Notes: generated by a model not told the origin, from the letters alone. A stretch of 64,000 nt of DNA from Saprospiraceae bacterium (GCA_020627705.1 JAHDGJ010000021.1:1-64000), one strand, 5' to 3'. Positions 35,683-44,601 are shown, numbered from the stretch's first letter. Numbers and translations are program-made.

Positions 35683-37200
35683 TTAATTGATTAAATCTTT
35701 GTCCCTAAATTCTACCAGCGATTTTGCAATGTCAAGATTATGAATCTTGCTGTGTAACCATACACGAATGTCAAAAAACATTAATGTTCCGTTGTAATAA
35801 GAGTTGTGATGTAAAGTCAGCTCTTTTTTTAAGGCTGAAAAAATTTGAACTTTCTTTGCTTCATCAATTGTTTTGGATGCTTTGTTTAAGGCTTGAGTGA
35901 TGGTATAACCAAAACTTTTTCGAGGACCATCTTTTTTAAAAAAACGATAATTAGAACGAATGATAGAAGGCAAGAGCAGGTATTCTTTTTTTTCGTAATA
36001 GGCCAACATTAGCATAATTTTAATGGTGTTTTGCATATTGATATCTTCGTATTTTAAAGCTTCTAAAGCTGTTAGATAGTCAATACATTCGTCATAATCT
36101 TGATGGTAAAAAGCATTGACAGCAATGGCAATACTTTGATCTCGTTGTACGGTGAAATTGAGTTGAGGTTTGTTTTCAGCTAATAGTTTTTTAGATAATT
36201 TGCTCGTTGCTTGAGTTCTATTGAGGTCGCCAGACCTAAAGCCATAATGAAATAATAATTCGTAATAAATAGCATAGGTAGCAATCGTCCAAAAATCACT
36301 AGGCAATGTCTCTAGTTTCTTTAAATATTGTTGGCTCATCTCCCAGTTTTTTCGAGCTATGGAATTACCGATAATTCGATACAAACAACTAAGGTATTCC
36401 GCAAAATACTCTTTGATTACTTTGGATGACTCTTCTAAAGCTTGTAATGACTTGATTGTAAAAGTGACGCTGGTGTCATAATCGTTGCTAATATACGCTT
36501 GAAGAGATTTTGTTTTATTATCCAATAAGAGCGCATGTAAGTTATTGGGAGGTGGAAGGTGTTGGATGAAATCGGGGTTAGTGCTTGAGTGTTTGGTTGT
36601 GTTATTACCAAAGTAGTGCCGAACATAAATATAGAACTTTGTCCAACTTTTGGTATATGTATAAAAATTTTGAATTTGCTCTAAAATCAGTTCAAATTCT
36701 TCGAACTTGTCCTCTAACTGTTCTTTAGAGGTATTGTTAAAAGAAAATGCCTGCCCCCGTACTTTGAAATCCCAAAATAATATTTGAGGTAATAAGGTAA
36801 TGCATTTGTGCTCTAAAGCTAATTTTTTAGCTTTTTCTATTTCTGGTAAAACAAGCGTGAACAAATTTTTGGTATATAATAGCTTTATTGTTTTGAGCAA
36901 CTCTAGGACTTTGGTCTCGGCATATGTATTGGTGTAAAATAAATTGAGACATCTAAGAATATTTTGATAGGTATTGATTTGAAGTGCACTTTTGTTTTGG
37001 CTGGGGAAGGTAGTTTGGAGTTTTTTCTTGATGGCAGTTTCCTCAAATTCTTCTTGCTTACTTATTAAGTCAAATAATTTACTTTGATGTCCTTCTTTCT
37101 TTCCTAATCCCTTTAAATAAAGTTTAAAATAACGCTTCTCTTCTCGCGTCATGGATTGTATAATTAAGAATAAATTATGTAATGTATTCTTCTTTTGCAT
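35683..37200 (-). CDS. Helical repeat protein of unknown function, paralogue A
   Basis: The 505-residue product is almost entirely helical and lysine-rich, with no signal peptide or membrane segment. Its N-terminus (SMTREEKRYFKLYLKGLGKK, then KLFDLI) parallels the divergent gene at 37465 (SLKKGEKRSFKLFTKK, then QVFDYL). Both also share NQ/TYQNIL-type segments near residue 85. The rest has TPR-like spacing of aromatic residues. I recall such proteins of about 500 residues only as uncharacterised families in marine Bacteroidota. A cytoplasmic scaffold or regulator is possible, but no function is claimed. Confidence 0.72.
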   Translation of the reverse strand: MQKKNTLHNLFLIIQSMTREEKRYFKLYLKGLGKKEGHQSKLFDLISKQEEFEETAIKKKLQTTFPSQNKSALQINTYQNILRCLNLFYTNTYAETKVLELLKTIKLLYTKNLFTLVLPEIEKAKKLALEHKCITLLPQILFWDFKVRGQAFSFNNTSKEQLEDKFEEFELILEQIQNFYTYTKSWTKFYIYVRHYFGNNTTKHSSTNPDFIQHLPPPNNLHALLLDNKTKSLQAYISNDYDTSVTFTIKSLQALEESSKVIKEYFAEYLSCLYRIIGNSIARKNWEMSQQYLKKLETLPSDFWTIATYAIYYELLFHYGFRSGDLNRTQATSKLSKKLLAENKPQLNFTVQRDQSIAIAVNAFYHQDYDECIDYLTALEALKYEDINMQNTIKIMLMLAYYEKKEYLLLPSIIRSNYRFFKKDGPRKSFGYTITQALNKASKTIDEAKKVQIFSALKKELTLHHNSYYNGTLMFFDIRVWLHSKIHNLDIAKSLVEFRDKDLIN

Positions 37201-37464
37201 GAATAGGGGAATGCTTAATTTACAAATGAATCAATCAACTCTAAGATAAAGACTTTTTGTAGTTGTATGTTATGTTAGGGGCGATATTAGGTATTATTAT
37301 TAAAATAATTTGAGGTAAATTATATGTATTTGGTAGGAGTTATTTTAAAGCGGTTTCCTTAATTTGCAAACTTAAAAAGTCTACTTTGGAGACACTGATT
37401 TATGACAAAACGCAACAGATTTGAATGCTTGTAACAGAATGTTCTTATTAACAACAACAAAACA

Positions 37465-38976
37465 ATGCAAAGAATTACAGTATTTAAGTTACATGAACTA
37501 ATCAAAAGTTTAAAAAAAGGGGAAAAAAGATCGTTTAAATTATTTACCAAAAAGTATAGCAAAAATAAGGAGGCATTTTATATTCAAGTGTTTGATTATC
37601 TAGATAAAGTAGAGCTTGTTGATAGAGAAAAGTTTAAAAAGAAGTTTCAAGCTGTAAAAGGATTGAGTGGTATTCAACAGCACTTGTACAATCAAATTTT
37701 GAAAAGTTTAAAACTACAGAAAACGCAGAACAATATTGATTCAATCTTGATAGAAGGACTAGGGGATATTGGAGTATTAAGAGAAAAAGGATTGATTCAT
37801 GCCGCCAAAGAAAAATTGGAAGACTTATTAAATTTGGCTCAACTACACGACCAAGTCTTTTACGTTCCTATATTGTATCACTGGTGGTTTAGTTTAGAAA
37901 CGTCTAAATTTCACTATCGAGATGTTAAATTATCGACTTTAGAGGAAAATATCAAAAAATTTAGAGCGTCTGTGACTACTCTGGATAAATATCAGATATA
38001 CCAAACGAATACTGGTCGTATGATGTTTCATCTTATGGAACAGAATTCTAGACAAGCTTGGGACGTAGCTAATAATATTGATAAAACGCTTCCTACTTAT
38101 GCAATGACAGCAGAAGGAACAAGCCTATCTGTTATTGTAGTAGAGTTGCAATTGAGAAGATTATTGATGGCTGTGCTTCGCCAACCTCAAAGAGTTTATC
38201 AATATGCAAGACAACTTACTTCCGTCTTAAAACAGTATCCTGAAGCAGTTTTAGAAACATACCAACCTTATTACCATGCTGCTCTGATGAGCCAAATGAC
38301 TTATGCTCCAACAGTAGAAGCTGTTATTCCAATACTAGAAGAAATGAAAAATAGCTCTATGTGTGTGACAAACAACCTTAGCTTGGTGATTATTTTAACT
38401 GAAATGGATGTCTATCTCACTACTGGTCAATTAGAGGCTAGTTATCAGTATATGGTCGAACAAACTCCTGTTATCGAAACACTAAAAAAGACAATTCCTG
38501 TGTCAAATTTTGGTATTTGGTATTACAAAATAGCCATTTATTATTATGCGACTCAAAATTATGCTGTGGCATTAAAAACTATAGACGAATACCTAGACAA
38601 TAAGAATATTGATCAGATTATCAAGTATTTTGCTTTGTTACTCAAAATAATCATTTATTATGAAGAAGAAGAATATATCTTACTAGCTTCTTTCTTAAAT
38701 AATTTTAGACGACATCTTAGAAAAAATGAGAATTTGCTTTTTTTTGAAAAAACACTCATTTCGCTCATGGTAAAATTGATAAAAACTCCCAAAATAGAGC
38801 ACAAGCCATTGCTTATTAATTTTAAAAAAGAATTGATAGAATATTTAAAAAAAGCAGCCAACCATGAAAAGGAAATGTTAACCTATTTTAATTACATAGA
38901 GTGGTTAGATAATCAAATCAGCCAAACCCCTTTCCGACAACTTTATTTTCGACATGTAGGAAATATATCCTTTTAG
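37465..38976 (+). CDS. Helical repeat protein of unknown function, paralogue B
   Basis: The 503-residue product has the same length, composition and N-terminal pattern as the divergent gene at 35683-37200, including the basic start, an aromatic YIQVFDYLDK segment and HLYNQILKSLKLQK near residue 80. Similarity fades in the middle but helical spacing stays. The shared 260-bp region between the two genes must hold both promoters, and paralogues arranged head to head suggest an inverted duplication. No enzyme motif was found. Confidence 0.72.
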   Translation: MQRITVFKLHELIKSLKKGEKRSFKLFTKKYSKNKEAFYIQVFDYLDKVELVDREKFKKKFQAVKGLSGIQQHLYNQILKSLKLQKTQNNIDSILIEGLGDIGVLREKGLIHAAKEKLEDLLNLAQLHDQVFYVPILYHWWFSLETSKFHYRDVKLSTLEENIKKFRASVTTLDKYQIYQTNTGRMMFHLMEQNSRQAWDVANNIDKTLPTYAMTAEGTSLSVIVVELQLRRLLMAVLRQPQRVYQYARQLTSVLKQYPEAVLETYQPYYHAALMSQMTYAPTVEAVIPILEEMKNSSMCVTNNLSLVIILTEMDVYLTTGQLEASYQYMVEQTPVIETLKKTIPVSNFGIWYYKIAIYYYATQNYAVALKTIDEYLDNKNIDQIIKYFALLLKIIIYYEEEEYILLASFLNNFRRHLRKNENLLFFEKTLISLMVKLIKTPKIEHKPLLINFKKELIEYLKKAANHEKEMLTYFNYIEWLDNQISQTPFRQLYFRHVGNISF

Positions 38977-39125
38977 TTAAACTTTTTTTTTGAAAAGAAA
39001 AGTAGATAGAAAATTATAATGAACTTTGTTTAAGTTGTTGATTATTAGTTAGTTTTTGGCTTTGCTTAAAGCTTGGGAATTTATTTTTAGGTTCAAAAAG
39101 GTTTTTCGTAGGAGTAAAAATCGCC

Positions 39126-39240
39126 TATGTTTGTAAGGAGGTGATTAAATATAATCTCAAACGATTACAGTTTTTATCATTGGGGGATGATAAAGATATA
39201 GAGGCTGTTTTCTTCTAATGAGAACAGCCTTTTTTTGAGC
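39126..39240 (+). ncRNA. Candidate short transcript with its own promoter-like box and terminator
   Basis: A -7 box TATGTTTG (39126-39133) has only a weak -33 partner. It is followed by AAGGAGGTGAT (39135-39145), an exact complement of the usual 16S rRNA 3' tail, which is striking in a phylum that rarely uses it. A hairpin with a GGGGG-bearing loop (39171-39192) and a terminator stem GGCTGTT / AACAGCC plus TTTTTTT (39205-39236) follow. A GTG-started frame of 25 codons (39141-39218) overlaps, so a peptide is an alternative. Confidence 0.4.
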
Positions 39241-39305
39241 TTAATTATCTCAAATAAATGATCAAAATTTTAGTGGTTACTTTTCGTCAAAAAAACTAAA
39301 AAATT

Positions 39306-39359
39306 ATGTTGAGTGTAATGGTATCATTAACCTATGATGGTAGAAATATCAAATTTTAG
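39306..39359 (+). CDS. 17-residue micropeptide with TYDGRNI segment
   Basis: The frame encodes MLSVMVSLTYDGRNIKF. It is the second member of the pair with 22892-22942. Both begin at an ATG inside the shared AAATTATGT, both have a three-residue hydrophobic or polar approach (VSL against ITF), and both contain TYDGRNI with only synonymous DNA changes. A terminator lies at 39475-39510 about 115 bases downstream. No strong promoter was found directly in front, so it may be read from the upstream unit at 39126 or from a promoter I cannot see. The function is unknown. Confidence 0.5.
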   Translation: MLSVMVSLTYDGRNIKF

Positions 39360-39474
39360 AAACGTTGAAGTGATAAAAGAAATAAGATTATGTAAGCTTT
39401 CCCCACAAAGTGTATATTATGAACATAAATGCTAAGTTTCTTATATCAAACCCTAAAACATAGCACTTAGTTTG

Positions 39475-39510
39475 TCCGCATAATTTTATCCCTATTGTGC
39501 GGATTTTTTT
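39475..39510 (+). terminator. Terminator after the second micropeptide
   Basis: TCCGCA pairs with TGCGGA over a 17-base loop and is followed by TTTTTTT. It overlaps the last bases of the minus-strand gene ending at 39509. Confidence 0.6.
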
Positions 39511-40924
39511 ATTGATTAATCGCTGTAATCATTCCTTTAAAAATATAACCATGAAAAGGATAAACAGCATACCAATACAATCTTCCTAATAGACCTCTAG
39601 GTCTAAAAGTAGCAGTTTGGATTAATTGATTATCCTTGATCCTAAATTCCAACCAAGCCTCACCTGGCAGTTTCATTTCTGCAAATAACAGTAGCCTACC
39701 CTCTTCCCGATTGGCATATAAAACTCGCCAAAAGTCTAACGCATCTCCCGCAGTCAAAGACGTTTTATTGGTTCTCCCTCTTCTTAACCCTACCCCACCA
39801 AAAAGTTTGTCTATATACCCCCTAAGTTGCCATAAAAAATCCCCTTTATACCAACCGTTTTCTCCTCCAATTTTCCATATATTTTCCTTTGCTCGTTCTT
39901 TGGATTTGACCAAGCGTGTTCTAACATCTTTAAAGCAGCCATAAGAAGGTACGTCAATAAAATCAGAGATATTAAAATGGAGCCGACCACTTACTTGTGA
40001 ATCTTTCCAACTAGATACGATTTGATTGCTGTCTATTTTGGCAAAAGCTTTTGATAAGGCTTCTTGATAACCAATAGGACGAATATTTAGTATCCTATTA
40101 ATTTCAGAATTCTTACAAATAACTTCAACCTTCATACTATCGACTAAAGCTACAGCTAACTTGTAAGAAGTAGAAGTCACAAAAAAGAGCCAATAAGAGG
40201 ATAATCTAGGCGTCATAATCGGAAGGGTATAAATCCAACGTTTTAAATTTCTAGATTTGGCAAAACCTAATAACATTTCTTTATAAGATAGAATATCTGC
40301 TCCTCCTATATCAAAACTTTTATCATAAACTGCTTTACAAAAAAGTGCTTTTGATAAAAAACTTAGAACATCAGTTACACCAATAGGTTGGCACTTTGTA
40401 TTTAGCCATTTAGGAGCAATCATGATGGGAAGTTTTTCGACCAAGTCTCTAATAATTTCAAAAGAAGCACTACCAGAGCCAATGATAATTCCTGCTCTCA
40501 ATGTCGTCAAGTGATAATTGCCTTTTTTTAATTCATTTTCTACATTTTTTCTTGAATTCAAATGTTTGGAAAGTACGTCTTCATTGGTGATGCCACTTAA
40601 ATATAGTACTTGTGTTACGCGTGTTTTATTCAAGGCAAGTCTAAAATTTAGAGCAGATTGTTTTTCAAGAGCAAGGTAATCTTTAGAAGCAGACATAGAG
40701 TGTACCAAATAGTAAGCTGCATCTATATCAGTAGGGATTTGCTCTAGACTGATAGCATCTAATAAATCTACCTTTAAAACCTCAATGTTGGGCAGCAATG
40801 ACTTAGGAGGATTAAAGCGCTTAGGGTCTCTAACACAACAAATAACACGATGACCTTGGGCAACCAATATTGGTAAGAGGCGTTTCCCTATATACCCCGT
40901 AGCTCCAGTTAGTAGTATGTTCAT
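39509..40924 (-). CDS. SDR-type NAD(P)-binding protein with DUF2867 tail
   Basis: The 471-residue protein starts with an NmrA/SDR-like Rossmann domain: LLTGATGYIGKRLLPILVAQ, DIDAAYYLVHSMSA and YLSGITNED. It continues into a DUF2867 region of about 150 residues with GDALDFWRVLYANREEGRLL and MKLPGEAWLEFRI. Proteins with this pair of domains are widespread and usually unassigned; a role in quinone or lipid reduction is sometimes suggested. The start lies about 190 bases in front of a tandem terminator-like array, which would shield the gene from upstream minus-strand transcription. Confidence 0.83.
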   Translation of the reverse strand: MNILLTGATGYIGKRLLPILVAQGHRVICCVRDPKRFNPPKSLLPNIEVLKVDLLDAISLEQIPTDIDAAYYLVHSMSASKDYLALEKQSALNFRLALNKTRVTQVLYLSGITNEDVLSKHLNSRKNVENELKKGNYHLTTLRAGIIIGSGSASFEIIRDLVEKLPIMIAPKWLNTKCQPIGVTDVLSFLSKALFCKAVYDKSFDIGGADILSYKEMLLGFAKSRNLKRWIYTLPIMTPRLSSYWLFFVTSTSYKLAVALVDSMKVEVICKNSEINRILNIRPIGYQEALSKAFAKIDSNQIVSSWKDSQVSGRLHFNISDFIDVPSYGCFKDVRTRLVKSKERAKENIWKIGGENGWYKGDFLWQLRGYIDKLFGGVGLRRGRTNKTSLTAGDALDFWRVLYANREEGRLLLFAEMKLPGEAWLEFRIKDNQLIQTATFRPRGLLGRLYWYAVYPFHGYIFKGMITAINQ

Positions 40925-41111
40925 AAATAGATTTCTTTTTTAGTTTGTTTGATTCTATCAAGTCAAGTATACAAGATTGGGTTACTGTTACAAGAAAAAC
41001 CTAACCATATCATCATAAAATAATGGATCGTTTTTAATATTAAATACTAAGTCTGTAGTACTAGACCTTTCTTAATAACAGAAGAAAGATAACTTCTGTT
41101 TAAATAAGAAA

Positions 41112-41138
41112 GCCTCCTCTAGCTATGCTAGAAGAGGC
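41112..41138 (-). terminator. Distal terminator-like hairpin of the tandem array
   Basis: Read on the minus strand, GCCTCTTCTAGC and GCTAGAGGAGGC form a 12-position stem with one mismatch and a three-base loop, followed by TTTCTTATTT. It takes the place of the standard hairpin after the last array unit and shares CTTCTAGCA with it. Confidence 0.65.
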
Positions 41139-41140
41139 AA

Positions 41141-41562
41141 GGAACACCACACTCCATTATCTTTATATATAGCACCCTATTAAGCGCATTAAAATCGAAA
41201 AAAAAGGGCTTCGTTGACCTTTTGTGCTAGAAGCCCGAGGAACACCACACTCCATTATCTTTATATATAGCGCCTTATTAAGCGCATCAAAATCGAAAAA
41301 AAGGGCTTCATTGACCTTTTGTGCTAGAAGCCCGAGGAACACCACACTCCATTATTTTTATATATAGCGCCTTATTGAGCGCATTAAAATCGAAAAAAAG
41401 GGCTTCATTGACCTTTTGTGCTAGAAGCCCGAGGAACACCACACTCCATTATTTTTATATATAGCGTCTTATTGAGCGCATCAAAATCGAAAAAAAGGGC
41501 TTCATTGACCTTTTGTGTTAGAAGCCCGAGGAACACCACACTCCATTATCTTTATATATAGC
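41141..41562 (-). repeat. 97-bp tandem array of terminator-like units
   Basis: The 20-base string GGAACACCACACTCCATTAT is identical at 41141, 41239, 41336, 41433 and 41530, giving four full units of 97-98 bases and a partial fifth. Each full unit holds a perfect seven-pair stem GGGCTTC / GAAGCCC with A7-8 in front. On the minus strand this is a stem followed by T7, the form of an intrinsic terminator. Each unit also has a small GCGC hairpin and TATATATA. Most differences between units are single bases outside the stems. No protein is likely. The array could be repeated small RNA genes, a transcription block, or a protein-binding array. Confidence 0.85.
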
Positions 41563-41617
41563 GTAAAAACGCAATGTCAATTTATGGTTATTTAGATAGT
41601 AGTCGATTTAGAAAATG

Positions 41618-41785
41618 ATTCCCCCTAAAAAAGTGCAAACAATTTTTATTTTTTATTTATGTCGTCTCAAAAAATGGGTACCCCTAAAGAGCAAAATTTT
41701 TTTTTAATGAAATTTTCTTTTATCGAAGATTAGCCTCCTTTATATACCTAAGTCGAGTGAATTTATTGTACCCCCTAAAAGAGAT
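41618..41785. repeat. Three scattered CCCCTAAA motifs before T-runs
   Basis: CCCCCTAAAAAAG (41621), ACCCCTAAAGAG (41680) and ACCCCCTAAAAGAG (41770) recur at uneven spacing, each followed within 5-15 bases by a run of T. The remainder of this 480-base gap up to 42043 is AT-rich and has a lone -7-like box TATATTTG at 41867-41874. Confidence 0.35.
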
Positions 41786-42043
41786 TGATTTTTTTGAATA
41801 AAAATAAAAAGCAAAAAAAGAAACAAAAAGTTTTAAAAAGTTTCGTTCGTTTGAAACAAAATGTTTTATATTTGTGTAAATAAATAGCCGACCTAATAAA
41901 ATGGCTAACACAAAAGGATATTAAAACATCAATTGCGCACTCGTTTTATTTCTTCATTTAATCACATTAAACATGAATCGTTGATCATGACAATTCATTT
42001 GAGGTATTATTCCTTGGTGGGTTGTTTTTAAACAAAAAGTATT

Positions 42044-42922
42044 ATGAATAATCAAAGCCTAATCATCCTCAAACAAAAAACGCAGTCTTATTGGTATACG
42101 ATTAAGCCAAAATTGAGACTAGCCGCCATTCGATTTGCATTTGTTTTCTTATTGTTTTTATTGATAAGCAATCAAGAAATTTCTTTTCACATTCATATTG
42201 GGACACCTGTAGCCGCTGCTAACTATTCAACACCAGTAGAAACGGGACAGGTAATGAATGCTAGTATTATAGAAGTACCCAAAAAGTGGTGGCAACAAAT
42301 CAAGGAAGAAAAAGACGATATAAGAAGTGAATTAAATTTAGCAAATGCAGCAACAGCAGTTGGAGCAGCTCTCTCTCCTGCCGAAAAAGAAGCTGCTGCT
42401 AAGTATTCCAACTTAGGGTTTATTTTAAACCCAACGTATGCAACAAGGAAAGGGATTGACCCTAAAATTGTAGCCTTCAAAAATCAAAAATGCTATGACT
42501 ATATAGAATTATACGTTTCTACGGCACAAGAAGAATCAAAATTATACGGTATCCCCGTTGCTATAACATTAGCACAAGGTTTGTTAGAAAGCAATGCAGG
42601 AGATAGTAAATTGGCCAAAAACGACAACAATCACTTCGGGATTAAATGCAAGTCTAAATGTGTGGGCTGCCGTTGTGCCAATTATACAGATGATAGCAAG
42701 TATGATATGTTTAGAGTTTTTGATTCTGCTTGGTACAGCTTTAGAGAGCACAGCAATTTATTGATGGGATCTCGATACAAACATTTGACAAACCTACCCA
42801 AAACAGAGTATAAAAACTGGGCACATGGCTTAGAAGCAGCGGGTTACGCTACCGATAAACAATATGCTGAGAAATTAATAAAAATAATAGAAACATTGCG
42901 TTTGTATCAATATGATCTGTAA
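42044..42922 (+). CDS. Membrane-anchored glucosaminidase (GH73-like)
   Basis: The 292-residue protein has an N-terminal membrane helix (about residues 24-42, IRFAFVFLLFLLISNQ) and a linker of about 90 residues. The C-terminal domain is of the mannosyl-glycoprotein endo-beta-N-acetylglucosaminidase type. Its marks are YGIPVAITLAQGLLESNAGD (the likely catalytic glutamate is in LLES), NNHFGIKC, YDMFRVFDSAWYSFREHS and YKNWAHGLEAAGYAT. It should cut peptidoglycan glycan strands. A cluster of four cysteines (CKSKCVGCRC) interrupts the domain and may bind metal or form disulfides. It stands alone. Confidence 0.87.
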   Translation: MNNQSLIILKQKTQSYWYTIKPKLRLAAIRFAFVFLLFLLISNQEISFHIHIGTPVAAANYSTPVETGQVMNASIIEVPKKWWQQIKEEKDDIRSELNLANAATAVGAALSPAEKEAAAKYSNLGFILNPTYATRKGIDPKIVAFKNQKCYDYIELYVSTAQEESKLYGIPVAITLAQGLLESNAGDSKLAKNDNNHFGIKCKSKCVGCRCANYTDDSKYDMFRVFDSAWYSFREHSNLLMGSRYKHLTNLPKTEYKNWAHGLEAAGYATDKQYAEKLIKIIETLRLYQYDL

Positions 42923-43160
42923 TTATTTTTGTTATGCTTTTACTCATTTATAAAAAAAATCGTTGAAAATAATTCTTTTTCAAAAGGATTCAATTGGTTT
43001 GAACTTCTTTGTAGAAAGGAATTTTATGGATGCTTTAAAATCTTTAAATCTAAAAATACCCGTCTATTATTGTCAAATAGTTTGGATAAAATGCTACATT
43101 TGCGAATGGTACTTATTACCATCATAATTGCAAATTTTAGAACTATAAAACTTATATACA

Positions 43161-43286
43161 ATGAGTAATACAGAATATCAAAAAGGCTCCAGTTCATTTT
43201 TACTTAAATTCATTACGGCTATTGTTCTTTTTGTTTGTTTAGTAAGCTACGTAGTAAGCAGAAATGGTGATGCGTTGATACAATAA
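43161..43286 (+). CDS. 41-residue single-pass membrane peptide
   Basis: The frame starts at ATG 43161 and encodes a polar start (MSNTEYQKGSSS), one hydrophobic helix (FITAIVLFVCLVSYVV) and a short polar tail (SRNGDALIQ). A -7 box TACATTTG lies at 43095-43102 with TTG 22 bases in front, and a terminator follows at 43358-43386, so it has its own transcription unit. Small single-helix proteins of this kind often tune larger membrane complexes. Nothing links it to a partner here. Confidence 0.55.
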   Translation: MSNTEYQKGSSSFLLKFITAIVLFVCLVSYVVSRNGDALIQ

Positions 43287-43357
43287 TAACTAGGTATTGA
43301 GTATACAATACTTTCCATAAAGTGCTTTTAGGCAATTGGGAAAGGCTAAAGATATTT

Positions 43358-43386
43358 GGAGTCACTGAAATAGTTGGCTCCTTTTT
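43358..43386 (+). terminator. Intrinsic terminator after the small membrane peptide
   Basis: GGAGTCA pairs with TGGCTCC (seven pairs, one G-U) and is followed by TTTTT. It lies 35 bases before the next gene. Confidence 0.7.
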
Positions 43387-43421
43387 CATTTTGAATATGA
43401 ACTATTTAGATCATTGAATTT

Positions 43422-44495
43422 ATGGCAAAGCAAAAACATATAGTATTTACTGGTGGTGGAACACTGGGACATGTTATGCCCAATTTACCATTGATAGAAG
43501 CTTATTTAAAAAAGGGATGGAAAGTTTCTTATATAGGTTCGAAAAAAGGAGAAGAACGTGCCAAAATAGAAGCTTTAAATATTCCTTATTATCCGATTCG
43601 GACAGGAAAATTGAGACGTTATTTTGATTGGCAGAATTTTTTGGATGTTTTTAATGTGTTTATTGCTATTCTTCAGTCGTTTTTTTTGATGCTGCGTTTG
43701 CGCCCTGATGTATTATTCTCCAAAGGAGGATATGTTGCGCTGCCTCCTGTTGTTGGAGCTTGGCTAATGCGTGTGCCAATTGTCATTCACGAATCCGACA
43801 TGACTCCAGGATTAACGACCAAATTGTCTAAGCGATTTGCAAAAAAAATTTGTGTGTCTTTTCAAAATGCTACTAAATATTTTCCTAAAGAGCTAGTTCA
43901 TTGGACAGGATTACCTGTTAGGAACCTTGTTTTTAAAGCAGAACGGAGTAGAGGTTTAGAGGTAAGTGGTTTTAGTGGTCAACGACCTATTTTATTAACA
44001 TTTGGCGGGAGTTTGGGGGCTGAGTTTTTGAACGCTATCGTTCGTGAAAATGTTCGAAATGGTAACTTGGCAGCTTATGATGTTGTTAATATTTGTGGTC
44101 AAGGTAAGTTAGACCCTTCTATGAAATTTGATAATTATGTGCAATTTGAGTCGTTATCAGATGATTTTTTGCATATTATGCAATCAGCAGACTTAGTGTT
44201 GACCAGAGGTGGAGCAACATCTTTGTTTGAATTACTTGCAATGAAAAAGTTGCATATTGTCGTGCCTTTGTCTAAGAACGCAAGTAGAGGAGACCAAATT
44301 GATAATGCCATGTATTTTGCCAATTTGGGCGTTTCGTCTTTTATAGAAGAAGAAGATTATACTTGGGAAAAGATGGAAGCGATCATTCAGCAGACGTTAG
44401 CTAATAAAAAAGCTATTTTGGAGGAAATAGAACGATTGGAATTTGCTGTTGCAACAGAGAAGGTACTACAGGTAATTCAAACTGTAGCTAGCTAG
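43422..44495 (+). CDS. murG: MurG-like UDP-GlcNAc transferase
   Basis: The 357-residue GT-B protein follows MurG: an N-terminal glycine loop FTGGGTLGHVMPNLPL, a SKGGYVALPPVVGAW segment, HESDMTPGLTTKLSK, a second domain loop LTFGGSLGAEFLNAI and the nucleotide site LTRGGATSLFELLAMKK. MurG adds GlcNAc to lipid I to make lipid II in cell-wall synthesis. The HESD form occurs in the Bacillus/Clostridium type, where Proteobacteria have HEQN. The gene is isolated from any cell-division cluster, so it may be a second copy or a GlcNAc transferase for another undecaprenyl- or lipid-linked sugar. The family is clear; the pathway is less so. Confidence 0.83.
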   Translation: MAKQKHIVFTGGGTLGHVMPNLPLIEAYLKKGWKVSYIGSKKGEERAKIEALNIPYYPIRTGKLRRYFDWQNFLDVFNVFIAILQSFFLMLRLRPDVLFSKGGYVALPPVVGAWLMRVPIVIHESDMTPGLTTKLSKRFAKKICVSFQNATKYFPKELVHWTGLPVRNLVFKAERSRGLEVSGFSGQRPILLTFGGSLGAEFLNAIVRENVRNGNLAAYDVVNICGQGKLDPSMKFDNYVQFESLSDDFLHIMQSADLVLTRGGATSLFELLAMKKLHIVVPLSKNASRGDQIDNAMYFANLGVSSFIEEEDYTWEKMEAIIQQTLANKKAILEEIERLEFAVATEKVLQVIQTVAS

Positions 44496-44525
44496 GTTGT
44501 AGTCGTTTGAGAATAAATAATAATA

Positions 44526-44578
44526 AAAACCAGGCAATGGATCAATAATTGTAACTTTTAAGGTCATTGCCTAGTTTT
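44526..44578. terminator. Bidirectional terminator between convergent genes
   Basis: AAAAACCAGGCAATG and CATTGCCTAGTTTTT pair with one mismatch around a long loop. It serves the MurG-like gene and the minus-strand membrane protein. Confidence 0.65.
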
Positions 44579-44601
44579 TATTGGTTGATAGAGGCTATAA
44601 A

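Noticed and set aside
41163-41345. Open frame of 60 codons on the minus strand inside the tandem array
   Set aside because: It consists of repeat units and hairpins and does not continue in the same frame through the other units.
41141-41562. Possible CRISPR array
   Set aside because: Units of 97 bases are repeated throughout without unique spacers, and no cas gene is near.
42929-43168. 79-codon frame after the glucosaminidase gene
   Set aside because: It overlaps the promoter and start of the small membrane peptide and has a composition typical of untranslated AT-rich DNA.
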